From Sphingobium phenoxybenzoativorans (GTDB lineage: Bacteria > Pseudomonadota > Alphaproteobacteria > Sphingomonadales > Sphingomonadaceae): 64,000 nucleotides of DNA. A program made the position numbers and the translations under genes. The notes under the pieces were generated by a model, which saw only the letters and a program-made list of their open reading frames with translations, was not told the origin of the DNA and searched no databases. Below are positions 1 to 8,203 of the stretch, in pieces; the stretch's first letter is position 1; the number at the start of each line of letters is the position of its first letter. The DNA is taken from contig NZ_MINO01000003.1 of NCBI RefSeq assembly GCF_001757355.1, positions 62,001 to 126,000 of the forward strand, in the 5' to 3' direction.

Positions 1-335
1 ATTCCGCTGCGGCTTTCCGTCTCATAACGGCGGCGAATGCCGATTTCCCATAGAGCCATCAGTCCTTTCTCTTTTTCGAGCAGATCATCAGCTTTGGTCT
101 CGCCAGCGGCGATGAGTGCGTCCCCAGATATCACTATGAGGAAGGGCGCCCCGTCGTCGGCCATGACCCGAACGTCGCCTTCTATCGATACCGCAGTATC
201 CCACATGATCGTCAGACTATCGGACAAATGCTCGCGTCCCTTCACGCTCCAGGATGGGTGCACACTCCGCTGAGCATACCGTGCAGCTAAAAAGGGTGCA
301 TTAACCTCAGCTTGGTCGACCCGTTTAAAGCCCAC
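1..335 (-). CDS. Hypothetical protein, 3' end outside the window
   Basis: An open minus-strand frame runs from a stop near 380 to the window edge. It encodes an ordered, protein-like sequence (GFKRVDQAEVNAPF near the start, later LIVISGDALIAAGETKADD and KGLMALWEIGIRRRYE). I chose GTG at 335-333 because it follows an A/G-rich stretch; no upstream ATG is in frame, and the first ATG lies about 45 codons further in. I do not recognise the family. The start is uncertain and the gene may be a remnant. Confidence 0.4.
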   Translation of the reverse strand, partial: MGFKRVDQAEVNAPFLAARYAQRSVHPSWSVKGREHLSDSLTIMWDTAVSIEGDVRVMADDGAPFLIVISGDALIAAGETKADDLLEKEKGLMALWEIGIRRRYETESRSG

Positions 336-691
336 TATTCTTTTGCTGTCATATAATCGGTCGCTAGCGACGAGGCTCTAGGTTCCGTTCCCGGCCACCT
401 TTCGTTGTCGCTGGTGGCGCCCGGACGAGGGGCTTGGGTTGTTCCGGACAACCGCACCGATAGTTGCATAATTGAGGCTAAAGATCGCTTAAGAGTGGGC
501 GATCAGCTCAAGGCAAACGGCCCCCTCACAAGAATGTTCGAGGGGGCAGGATGGCTGGGAGGGACGGATACCAAGGGGTACCGCCGCTAAGCTTATATCA
601 CGAACTTCTCATGGTTAACGACCTTCCAACCATATTGGCTACAATATTGTGATCTCGCTTTGAAGATGCGTCGGGACATTCCTCGTGACCC

Positions 692-850
692 CTACACGTC
701 CACCTCTCGCTCCATTAGCTCATCGATCACGGCTTGCTCCCAGACACTTAAGCGATGAAGGTCTTGGATTTTCCCGTACTCCATGATCAACTCAGCGTCA
801 GTCATGGCGGCGCATTTCGCCGCAAAAAATATCGGGTCCGAGTCGGCCAT
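692..850 (-). CDS. Small hypothetical protein, 52 aa
   Basis: ATG at 850 opens a 52-residue frame (MADSDPIFFAAKCAAMTD..., then LSVWEQAVIDELMERE near the end). The composition is protein-like: a small hydrophobic start and a charged, probably helical C-terminal half. The usual reading of this stretch in other frames is broken by stops. No good Shine-Dalgarno sequence is seen and no family is recognised. It lies divergent to the gene starting at 876. Confidence 0.45.
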   Translation of the reverse strand: MADSDPIFFAAKCAAMTDAELIMEYGKIQDLHRLSVWEQAVIDELMEREVDV

Positions 851-875
851 TGCGGAGGTTTAACAGGCGCTGGCC

Positions 876-1184
876 GTGGAAGAAAAGGCCAGCCAATGGC
901 ACCGAAGGGCAATCGGCAGCGTTTGGCGCCTGATGGAGGACGCCGTGAACTTTGACCCCGTGGAAATTATCTATCAAGCCCAAGCAGGGCAGATTGCCGT
1001 CCATATTGTGGGCGAAGTCGTTGAAATGCTGTGGGATGGAGACGGCGGCCCTCAGACCGGTCCTGAGATCGTGGAGCTACACCGACCGGCTATTTATGCG
1101 GCAATTCAGATGAAGCTGGCGAACGCGATGACGGCACCAACTGATATAACGCTGACCGAGGACGACTTTGATCCTGGGGCATGA
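876..1184 (+). CDS. Hypothetical protein, about 102 aa
   Basis: A GTG-initiated frame of 102 residues with an acidic C-terminus (LTEDDFDPGA). It begins 17 nt after a GGAGG, which is too far for a comfortable ribosome site; an internal ATG at 936 (MEDAVNFDPVEII) is the alternative start. The sequence is balanced and amphipathic (VEIIYQAQAGQIAVHIVGEV) and so looks translated. No recognisable domain. Confidence 0.4.
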   Translation: MEEKASQWHRRAIGSVWRLMEDAVNFDPVEIIYQAQAGQIAVHIVGEVVEMLWDGDGGPQTGPEIVELHRPAIYAAIQMKLANAMTAPTDITLTEDDFDPGA

Positions 1185-1292
1185 AGCCCAGGGCGGTGAC
1201 AAAATTTATTTCTGCTTTTGTGTGGCATTCGCACACATGCCGCGGCGTTTCGATATGGTCGTTACGATCCAATGCAGCGGATAGGCGATAAT

Positions 1293-1490
1293 ATGCCAAT
1301 GAACCGAAGCACGCGATTGAAGCGGCTGCGACACCTCCTCGACCTTGAACATAAGGATCTTCTTCCAATAGGCAGCAGCCCTAAGAAATTTCGTCGAACG
1401 CAACTGCAACACAGTTTCCCGCTAGGGATGTCGCCAGCAGCGCGTTTCCGATTGGCTAGGATTCGCCGCCGCTTGAAGGATGATGCCTAA
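1293..1490 (+). CDS. Possible small basic protein, 65 aa
   Basis: ATG at 1293 opens a 65-residue Arg/Lys-rich frame (MPMNRSTRLKRLRHLLDLEH..., ending RIRRRLKDDA). The ribosome site is weak (GGATAGGCGATAAT). Codon use is unlike the strong GC3 bias of nearby certain genes. It could be a small DNA- or RNA-binding protein, or non-coding. Confidence 0.25.
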   Translation: MPMNRSTRLKRLRHLLDLEHKDLLPIGSSPKKFRRTQLQHSFPLGMSPAARFRLARIRRRLKDDA

Positions 1491-2291
1491 GGCATCCATC
1501 GACCGACAGGCCGAGCACATCCCTGATCGAGGCCATGTCGACCAATGTCAGCCAATATCAGTCAACGCTGAAACAAAAGAGCCATTGGCTACCGGATCGA
1601 GGTTGTCGGCGACTGCGGCTGCCCATGCTGGCCACGAGGCAATCACCGATCATCAACGCCTTCTCCGACCTGTACCTGAGTTTCTGTTATGTATTTGCGG
1701 ATCGCCTATTGCAGGAACGACTGGCTGAAATTGTCCGCGCCTCAACAAAGCAGCCGGCTCCCGGATATATATCAATCTGCTGCCCTACGACTTGTGCGAG
1801 AACAGCGCCCCCGATCTCTCGACCAAAGTGGGTAAGAAGCGTCGGAACCGCTCATCGGCGACGCCAACCTGACGTCACGGCCTGGCTCCGTTCCGACAGC
1901 GGTGAACCAGCAGAGCGCGCCTCCGTCTAGGCGCAAATCCTGCCCGCAGTAGACCGCCTGTCGCGCGGCCTTCCCAACGCAATGGAGGCTTGAAATTGGA
2001 AATATCGGAAAACGGCTTGAAGCACTGGAGGAGCGGAACATGCGGTTTGCCCCGTACAAGATCGCCTTAGTGTCCGCACAACCAATCAGCCGGGCAGCGT
2101 CGGTGGCAGTGCCAAGACCGGAGTATTGTGCCGAAGATCGCATCACCATGATTGAGCTGGTGCCCGTGCTGCCGGAGGCAAAGATATCGCATTTCAGGTC
2201 GATGCAGCCGGAAGATGCATCGCTTAGCGATTGATCGGCATCAACTTGCGGAACAGCGCGGAAGGCGAATGGTTGGATTGGCTCAGCCAGT
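1491..2291. other. No convincing gene
   Basis: About 800 nt in which several overlapping frames stay open but none gives a protein-like sequence. A 190-codon minus-strand frame here is rich in Ser/Arg and looks like a chance opening. The stretch may be eroded coding sequence. Confidence 0.4.
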
Positions 2292-2303
2292 ATGGAGACG
2301 GAC

Positions 2304-2705
2304 ATGCCAGACCAGCCGCTCGAGAATGAAAATTTGGCCCCCAAGCCAGCCGACGATCAGGATCATGCCCTGACAGATGAGGAGAAATTGGAGGAGGGCT
2401 TGCATGATTCCATGGATGCTTCCGATCCCCCCTCTGTAACGAAACCGGGCGATCATGGCGACCCTGTACCGTCTTCCGGATTTAGCGAGGACGATGAGGG
2501 TTCCAGTCGCGGTCAGCGCCCCAGCGAAGGCACAGGGCCTGTTTATGGTAGCGGGGCGGATGCCGGAGGCACTTCCACCAGCGATGAGGATTACGACACT
2601 GATGCGGCGGGCGGCGGAGAGAGACCGAACTACCGCCCACCAGCAGAGCGGCACCCATCTGCGGAGGATATAATCGTGGATCCGAAAAAGGGCGGCGGCT
2701 TCTGA
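2304..2705 (+). CDS. Acidic, disordered conserved-type hypothetical protein
   Basis: A 133-residue protein rich in Asp/Glu/Pro/Gly/Ser, almost certainly disordered. The segment DEEKLEEGLHDSMDASDPPS resembles a short motif (LDxAxxxxxxxSDPxSxxxP) that recurs in small alphaproteobacterial proteins of unknown role. ATG 2304 is preferred over 2292 because GGAG lies six bases upstream of it. The C-terminus is VDPKKGGGF. No membrane segment or enzymatic motif. Confidence 0.6.
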   Translation: MPDQPLENENLAPKPADDQDHALTDEEKLEEGLHDSMDASDPPSVTKPGDHGDPVPSSGFSEDDEGSSRGQRPSEGTGPVYGSGADAGGTSTSDEDYDTDAAGGGERPNYRPPAERHPSAEDIIVDPKKGGGF

Positions 2706-2891
2706 TCGTGGGGGGGGCCGACCTGTCCCATGATAATACGATCGAGCCGCCGTTAACGTAGATTAGGGCGCGCATTCGATACTTGAGTCAGGCTGGCAAC
2801 AGCCACTCAGTCCCTTCAGATGAGCATATGGCTAGGCCCGGCAGGCACCCGCAAGTCCTGCTGGGCCGAATTGTGTCCGCTCACACGAGTA

Positions 2892-2996
2892 ATGGTAATG
2901 ACGCTCGCATCAGCATTGATCGCTTTTATTGTCTTGTCAGCGCTGGCGTCAGTAGTGGGGCCGTTGGTCTGGTTTTATTTCCAGGCGCATCGATAA
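2892..2996 (+). CDS. Very small membrane protein, 34 aa
   Basis: The frame MVMTLASALIAFIVLSALAS continues through VVGPLVWFYF to QAHR. It is one hydrophobic helix of about 25 residues with a short basic tail, a typical single-span small membrane protein. Two closely spaced ATGs (2892, 2898) are possible starts. The function is unknown. Confidence 0.45.
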   Translation: MVMTLASALIAFIVLSALASVVGPLVWFYFQAHR

Positions 2997-3112
2997 AACG
3001 CATGGTCATCTCATCAGGACCGTCCATCGACAGTGAGCTATTGCCCACTTAGTTTTTTCAAAGATGGCCTACTGCTCCGGCGTGAAGGTGGCTATGCAAG
3101 ACGGGGGAAAAA

Positions 3113-3139
3113 GCCCCGCGCCAGTTCAGGCAGCGGGGC
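3113..3139 (+). terminator. Hairpin, possible terminator
   Basis: Seven-bp perfect stem GCCCCGC / GCGGGGC (3113-3119 and 3133-3139) with a 13-nt loop, about 115 nt after the small membrane-protein gene. No T tract follows, so intrinsic termination is only possible. Confidence 0.35.
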
Positions 3140-3280
3140 AAGGGAGGAACGGGCCGCATGATGCCCGTGGGGAAATAGCGCGGGGTTTGGAAGTTAGTTC
3201 CTATCCACATCAGAATAACTGGGCGGTGCAGACGCCTTTTGCGGATTATATCCCGTTTCGGAAATAAGGAAGGGGTACCT

Positions 3281-3651
3281 ATAATCTGCCGAGACTATAG
3301 CGGTGAAGACGGCGTCATCCTGGTGAGCGCCACCGGGACTTGGACCGAATGCGCGGTGGATCCTATAAGGAGTTGAGGCAGGAGATCGCCGCTCGTTGGG
3401 CAAAAGGCCTCCCCATCCTGCTGCTGTCGGACGTCCCGCGAGCCGAGCGACAATCGACGGCGGTCGAGCAGCGAACGATGTGGCAAATTGGACAGAGGTT
3501 TTAGCCATGCGATCGCGTAGCCGTGCTTGTTGCCGACGCGGACGACAAAGTCCACGTCCGCGAATTATTAGGCGCTGCGGACCTGGCCGTGTTCAATTCG
3601 AAAATCGCTGCCCAAATGTGGCTGGTGTACGACAGTCCGGAAGCGCCGTAG
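3281..3651 (+). pseudogene. Degraded paralogue of the gene at 44496-44873
   Basis: Translated with one frame change, this stretch matches the protein at 44496-44873 over its whole length: RDYSGEDGVILVSATGTW against RDYSDEDGIILVTAAGAW, GLPILLLSDVPRAERQ against GLPILLLSDVTQAKRQ, and SKIAAQMWLVYDSPEAP against SKIAAQMWLLYEGLEAP. Three lesions are visible: ATA (3281) replaces the ATG start although GGAAGGGG precedes it; a frameshift lies near 3360; and an in-frame TAG lies near 3502, where the intact copy has Ala. The gene is dead unless recoded. Confidence 0.85.
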
Positions 3652-3703
3652 TGAGTTGCTGAGCGATCGGCTATGTTGCCTGCCATCATGCCTACATAGG
3701 AAA

Positions 3704-3729
3704 GCCCCGGCCTATGGTGGGACCGGGGC
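3704..3729. terminator. Convergent-gene terminator hairpin
   Basis: Perfect GCCCCGG / CCGGGGC stem with a 12-nt loop between the end of the pseudogene (plus) and the end of the small gene at 3767 (minus). It is placed to serve both strands. Confidence 0.55.
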
Positions 3730-3766
3730 CACATTGGTCACCGACAAGTTGCTCTATTTCGGAATA

Positions 3767-3943
3767 TCAGGCGTCTTCAGCGGCAGGAACGGAATCTTCC
3801 AAGGCGGCAGCCTTCTGGCGATACTTCTCTGCCATAGCCAGGTGTGCGCGCTTGGCGCAGGGATCTAGGCAGTTCTCCACCTTTTTAATTTCGTCTCTCG
3901 CACGACGCTCATAATACGCACGATCGATAGTATCAAACACGGG
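3767..3943 (-). CDS. Small sphingomonad-type protein with a YY..RRA motif
   Basis: Encodes about 58 residues: AYYERRARDEIKKVENCLDP, then AKRAHLAMAEKYRQK, then an acidic tail. The pattern Tyr-Tyr/Phe, Arg-Arg-Ala, Asp-Pro, Ala-x-x-His-x-x-x-Ala, Tyr is shared with the tiny genes at 43463 and 45609 in this window. The predicted fold is a short helical hairpin. GTG at 3943 is preferred because GGAGG lies five bases upstream; ATG at 3952 is the alternative. The function is unknown. Confidence 0.6.
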   Translation of the reverse strand, partial: PVFDTIDRAYYERRARDEIKKVENCLDPCAKRAHLAMAEKYRQKAAALEDSVPAAEDA

Positions 3944-3965
3944 GTCCTCCATTAGATAGCGCAAT

Positions 3966-3993
3966 GGGCAGGCACGAGCTACTGCGCCTGCCC
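3966..3993. repeat. Inverted repeat upstream of a small gene
   Basis: Eight-bp perfect arms GGGCAGGC / GCCTGCCC separated by 12 nt, just outside the start of the minus-strand gene at 3943. It could be a terminator for leftward transcription from the next gene or a leader structure. Confidence 0.4.
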
Positions 3994-4063
3994 GCCCTTC
4001 ATAAGGGAGAGAAGGGACAGGGAAAATACCAAAGCGGGATGATTCGTATCAAGAGGGCGCGAT

Positions 4064-4096
4064 CGGCCCCAAAACGCGCCAGGGCGTTTGGGGCCG
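4064..4096 (-). terminator. Strong terminator hairpin of the gene at 4126
   Basis: Arms CGGCCCCAAAACGC and GCGTTTGGGGCCG pair along 13 bp with one bulged A and a 6-nt loop. It starts 30 nt after the stop codon of the minus-strand membrane-protein gene. Confidence 0.7.
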
Positions 4097-4125
4097 AAGA
4101 CTTGGCTTTACACGCCTATCGGCGT

Positions 4126-4434
4126 TTAGTCCTTCACGCCCACGACGGGCACGTCAATTTCCTTTTTCTCGGTATCAACTGTGGGGACGTCAACGGTCGT
4201 CTCCTTGGTTCCGACCACGACTTCCTTGGACTTAACGTCTACATCAGGCATTTCTCCGCCCTTCACGCTGACTTCTGGCAAAGCGCCCTCTTTAACATCG
4301 GCGCTCCAGAAGCCGGTAGCGAACAGAAGTCCCACGACTGCGGCAATTACGACAGCAGCAATCAGTATCACCTTCCCCGCGTTCGACTTGCGTTCCACAT
4401 AGACATCATTTGGATTGTGTCTCGTGTCCACCAC
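4126..4434 (-). CDS. Small single-span membrane protein with a repetitive Val/Asp tail
   Basis: Encodes 102 residues: a short polar N-terminus (HNPNDVYVERKSNAGK), one hydrophobic helix (VILIAAVVIAAVVGLLF), then a low-complexity tail repeating D-V-x-V/E-V-x-V units and ending VDVPVVGVKD. It is probably inner-membrane anchored with the tail in the periplasm. GTG 4434 was chosen because GGAGG ends five bases before it; a longer frame from 4461 would contain this site inside the coding region. The role is unknown. Confidence 0.65.
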   Translation of the reverse strand: MVDTRHNPNDVYVERKSNAGKVILIAAVVIAAVVGLLFATGFWSADVKEGALPEVSVKGGEMPDVDVKSKEVVVGTKETTVDVPTVDTEKKEIDVPVVGVKD

Positions 4435-5044
4435 AGCAACCTCCTCTGAATATTGGTCCACTGTAACGAGACGTAGCGGGGCTAAGTTCCGCTGCGATAA
4501 GAAGCGTTTAAAATAAGGCCCCGCCAGGGGACTGACGGGACCTTACATCCCGGCCGAAAGCCTAGCGCGGGGTCTTGCGAGCCAGCCGGGAGCCATCAAA
4601 ACTGACCTATCATACAAAGGTTCCGCAACCATTGCCCCTCGCAGCGTCGCGAAATGATTTCGAGACCAAATCGAAGATAAGACGTCCTCGCTTTTGGCGT
4701 GGGCCATGTGCCGTCCGAGCGCGATATTATCCAGAATGCGCGCCGAGACGTCTGCCTAGCGCGGCATTGTATATCGTTACAGAACTATCCCTAACCTGGA
4801 TTGGTGACCGATTTCCCATCTTTTTGACCGAAGGATTTCCGCCATTATAGACCTAACAGCAGATTCGGGGTGCTTCGGAAGTCGCGGTTCGATACCCAGG
4901 TTAAGGTGATTTCGTTCGTGCCCGGGCCGTTACTGGTGCAGTGCCGCCGCGCGACCGAGCGTTAAACCAACGCTTATCCTAGCCCGGTGCTATTCCCAGC
5001 GCCGGGCCATTTTCTCAGGGCCGATTTAATCCATCATCAGGACC
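4435..5044. other. No gene seen; one imperfect hairpin
   Basis: About 600 nt without a supported gene. A GC-rich imperfect hairpin (GGcCCCGcCAG against CTGaCGGGaCC, about 4517-4548) sits upstream of the membrane-protein gene. The rest has scattered stops in all frames. Confidence 0.4.
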
Positions 5045-5191
5045 ATGAAAGTCCTGCGCATCCATGCGCGCGGCCTTCGCCGCCGCGCGTCCCATGTCGC
5101 GAAGCGACTGGCGAAGATTGAAGCGGGCATTCGCGCGGGGAACAGTTTCGCCAGCGTCGCGGAGAAATTGATCGAGAAGAAAGAGCGCTAA
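5045..5191 (+). CDS. Very small basic protein, 48 aa
   Basis: ATG at 5045 begins a 48-residue frame rich in Arg/Lys (MKVLRIHARGLRRRASHVAK..., ending EKLIEKKER). It would form a positively charged helix. There is no strong ribosome site and no known family. It is short enough that chance cannot be excluded. Confidence 0.35.
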   Translation: MKVLRIHARGLRRRASHVAKRLAKIEAGIRAGNSFASVAEKLIEKKER

Positions 5192-5264
5192 GGTCTGGTT
5201 GGGCCCACTCTCAAAGATGCGCTGGTTTGTAACACTGCTCGGCTCCGATTTTTGACGACCGCCA

Positions 5265-5510
5265 GTGTCGGAAGTGGCGCCACAGGAGTTGCTGTATGAG
5301 CTGAGGAAGCACAAGAGGCGGGGTCGCCTCGAAACAGCTAAGCTGCTTCGCGCGTGTGCAAGCCCGGCTTTTAGATATGCTGTGGCTATGGCGCGCGCGA
5401 ACCGCGATCCGGCGCAACATCTCATCGGTGCCTTGACCACACCCCGGATTAAGCACTTTCCGGCGATCACTGGTTCGATCGCAATAGGAGCGCTACTCCA
5501 AGCAAATTGA
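5265..5510 (+). CDS. Hypothetical protein, 81 aa
   Basis: GTG-initiated frame of 81 residues (MSEVAPQELLYELRKHKRRG..., with FRYAVAMARANRDPAQH in the middle). Its codon use is mixed rather than strongly GC3-biased. The opposite strand is also open over the same stretch but reads as low-complexity. I recognise no family and the coding status is uncertain. Confidence 0.3.
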   Translation: MSEVAPQELLYELRKHKRRGRLETAKLLRACASPAFRYAVAMARANRDPAQHLIGALTTPRIKHFPAITGSIAIGALLQAN

Positions 5511-5516
5511 CGATTA

Positions 5517-6098
5517 TCAGGGCACCCCTTCTGTGATGCACGCGCTTAGGCTCACGCCGCACGTGTTCCAGCGTCCAGGCCTCTTCTCGATGCAGGAAAG
5601 GCACCCTCCCGCTCGCTGAAAGCATAAGGCCGTGGCTGAAGGCGCGGGCGGAACCGGCACGCGATTGGTGGCGGCGATATCAGCGACATCCCGCCCCTGT
5701 TTGACGAGGCGCACAAAACTCTCCCATTGCGTGACTTCATCGGCGTCGAGACGGGCCATATTCTCGATCGTCGAGGCTTCGATGGCGATAGCGTCATCGT
5801 CTGCGTCAAGGATGGCGCAGGGCAGCGGGTCGATATGGAGACTGTCCAGCGCATCGCCCCGCTCTCCGCCCGCTTCGCGCAGGTCCTGCGCGACGAGGCA
5901 GGCGGTAGTGAAGCGGCGGCGTCCCGCGATAATCTCATATTGGCCGCTCTCGCTGCCGGGGCGCACGAGAAGGGGCTGGATGACGCCGCGTTTCCTGATC
6001 GTCGGCAGGATATCGGAGACGTCCGGGGCTTTTGCGCCATGGCGCATATTGGTCTTGCTGACGGCAAGCCTGTCGAGGGCGATATAGTCCAGTTGCAT
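5517..6098 (-). pseudogene. Truncated ParB-like nuclease-domain protein
   Basis: The N-terminal 140 or so residues are a ParB/Spo0J N-terminal domain: MQLDYIALDRLAVSKTNMR, then IQPLLVRPGSESG, then the GRRRFTTA motif and an ENMARLDADEV segment. Family members on sphingomonad plasmids and integrative elements usually run for several hundred residues with a helix-turn-helix and further C-terminal region. Here the homology stops at about DVADIAATN (near 5640) and is followed by an unrelated tail. ATG 6098 is chosen because the family sequence begins there. DNA binding through the missing HTH is unlikely. Confidence 0.7.
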
Positions 6099-6210
6099 GA
6101 TGCTACTCCTCGTAAGGCCGGTGCCGCGATGCTTTGAGATGACTGGCAAGCGGGACCGGCATTGGGTGCGGCAGGACGTGCCGCGCATATCCCGGCAAGG
6201 CGGATCGGCC

Positions 6211-6627
6211 TTATCCGGGGATTTCGGGGTCCGATGCCGTGATCGCGGCGGCGGCGCGGGTTAGGAGGATTTCCGTCCAGAGGACCGAGCCGGAACAGCG
6301 CGCCCATTGCGTCCAGACCGACAGGGGATGGATGGTCGCAAAACCGGCCTCGCATTCGATCCCATGACCATGAGGGAGGCGCATGGCGCATAAGTGGCGC
6401 AGCGAGAATGTGCCAAGCTCCGCATAGCCCAAGCCAAGGTCGGCAAGGCCGAACAAGCTATCGCCGTCCCTGGCGAGTTCAGTGACAAGCCATGTCGCCG
6501 TGCTGAGGGGCGAATAGAGTTTGACGAGCGGGCAGGGATCAAAGGCCCTGCCCTGTTCGCGGGCGATTTCGGCGCTGATCGCATTGGCGCGCAGCCCATA
6601 GCGCAGAGCGGCGGTGAGCAGCGTCAT
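6211..6627 (-). CDS. DUF2958-family protein
   Basis: 138 residues with the family layout: LLTAALRYGLRANA at the start, then PLVKLYSPLSTATWLVTELA, SLFGLADLGLGYAELGTF, and a C-terminal LSVWTQWA. DUF2958 proteins are found almost only on plasmids and integrative elements beside ArdC- and ParB-like genes; their biochemical role is unknown. Its start overlaps the end of the upstream ArdC-like gene by four bases (ATGA), indicating translational coupling. Confidence 0.8.
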   Translation of the reverse strand: MTLLTAALRYGLRANAISAEIAREQGRAFDPCPLVKLYSPLSTATWLVTELARDGDSLFGLADLGLGYAELGTFSLRHLCAMRLPHGHGIECEAGFATIHPLSVWTQWARCSGSVLWTEILLTRAAAAITASDPEIPG

Positions 6628-7721
6628 GCCGCGTGCCGCAGCCGCATCGCTGCGGTCAGCCCTTCTGCCGAATAGGCGCTGCTGCCCGGCTCTGGCGGGC
6701 GGCAGGCCAGGAGATAGTCGGCAGCCTTGCTGGCAGCGCTGGCCGCCCGGAAAATGGCGCGATTGTCAGCGCGGAGCAGGCCAAGCCATGAGGCGATATA
6801 GTCGGCATGGCGCACGGTCGGAATTATGCCGAGCAAAGCGCAGAGGAAGGCGCTGCCCATTTCCGCGCATAATTCCTCGCGGGCATAGAGCGCAGACCCA
6901 TAAGCGCCGCTGAAGTCGCGGCCAAGGCGGGACACATGGCCGGTCCAATGGGTAAGTTCATGGAGCGCGGTCCGATAATAGTTGATCGGATCGTAAAAGG
7001 CGCTCTGATGCGGGACTGCGATATAGTCGAGGTCGTGGACAAAATGGGCCTTGTCGCCGCCGATCCGGAAATCCGCGCCGCTGGCGAGGATCAGCTCCTC
7101 GGCGACCGGCGCGATCTTGTCGCGCGGCAAGGGGATCGGGTCCGCGCCAAGATCGACGTCCAATCCCTCGCATTGCGCGAGGTTGAAGATGGTGAAGCGT
7201 TTGAGGAACGGCACGACCCTGATGTCGCCTCCTTCCTGTGCGGCCCGCTCCGCTTCGCCTTTCGGGATGAAGCGGTCGGCATAGACGATGCTGGTGCCGC
7301 GTTCTCCCTTGCGGACGCAGCCCCCTGCTTCGAGAGCCTGTTTAAAGGTCAGCCAGCCATGCGAGGCATAACCATGCTCGATCATGGCCCTCCAGAGGAT
7401 GAGGATATTGATCCCCGAATAGGGCCGCCCCGAAAGCGCGTTGCGCGGCAGGGCTGGCGCAACCGTGCGCGCCTCCCCGCCCCCATGGCTGGCCCAAGGC
7501 CGCACCCATGGGATATGCCCCTGTTCAAGCTCGCTTATTATCTGTGCGGTGATTTCGTCATAGAGGGCATAGCGGGCATGGGCGCTCCCGGACAGAAGGA
7601 CGTCATCGCCCGCACCGCCCCTGCTCCTCCCTCCGCCTCTGTTCTTCTCCTTCCTCTTTCTCCCTTGTTCCCCGCGCCGCTTGGCGCTGCCCCCGTGCGT
7701 GCCCGTGCCCTTCGCAGACAT
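6624..7721 (-). CDS. ArdC-like antirestriction / zincin-like protein
   Basis: About 365 residues. A basic low-complexity N-terminus is followed by the ssDNA-binding domain (YALYDEITAQIISELEQGHIPW..., W-P rich, residues about 50-170). Next comes a zincin-like metallopeptidase domain with HELTHWTGH (His254, Glu255, His258). ArdC proteins protect incoming DNA from restriction during conjugative entry. ATG 7721 is preferred because the frame upstream of it is low-complexity. It lies in the element backbone with ParB-like and DUF2958 genes. Confidence 0.8.
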   Translation of the reverse strand: MSAKGTGTHGGSAKRRGEQGRKRKEKNRGGGRSRGGAGDDVLLSGSAHARYALYDEITAQIISELEQGHIPWVRPWASHGGGEARTVAPALPRNALSGRPYSGINILILWRAMIEHGYASHGWLTFKQALEAGGCVRKGERGTSIVYADRFIPKGEAERAAQEGGDIRVVPFLKRFTIFNLAQCEGLDVDLGADPIPLPRDKIAPVAEELILASGADFRIGGDKAHFVHDLDYIAVPHQSAFYDPINYYRTALHELTHWTGHVSRLGRDFSGAYGSALYAREELCAEMGSAFLCALLGIIPTVRHADYIASWLGLLRADNRAIFRAASAASKAADYLLACRPPEPGSSAYSAEGLTAAMRLRHAA

Positions 7722-8203
7722 GGCTGTCCTCCTGATGCTCCCAAAACAACAGGCCGCTCCCGGAAGCGGGGGTGGTCGGCACGAGCGACCGGAAAGGCCC
7801 GCAACAGCGGCCGAAGGCACCGGCCCGGCTGCTTCAGCAGCCGAACAGGACGGGCGCAGCGCAGCGGAGCACCCCAAGCAAAGCGCCGGGGTTGCCGCCG
7901 GCAGCGGCGGGCCTAGGAGGACGCGCCGACCGCGCCCGCGCCACCGGGAGAGGCCCGACCAAAGCGCCGCCGCGCCAGCGGCGTCCGCCTGACGGCAGCA
8001 GCGCAGCGGCGCCGCCCCGCCATGCGATCGATACCGGCCGGCCGAGACGCCAATAGGCGGCTCGGTGACGCGGGCGGCTCAGCAAGGCGCCGCCCGCATA
8101 AGAGAGCGCGGCCGCGCGGACCAACAGGCAGCGCGGGGCGGAAAGCCGCCAGAGCCAAAGCGCCGGACAGCCCAAACACAGGGGGGTCCGGTTTGTCCTT
8201 CAG
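7722..8203. other. Very GC-rich spacer, no gene seen
   Basis: About 480 nt dominated by GCG/GCC/CGG runs. All frames stay open because of base composition but give Ala/Arg/Gly/Pro-rich nonsense. It may be a leader for the ArdC-like gene. Confidence 0.5.

Noticed and set aside
1772..2344. 190-codon minus-strand frame
   Set aside because: Ser/Arg/Cys-rich with no domain pattern, no ribosome site and overlap with the start of the acidic-protein gene; probably chance.
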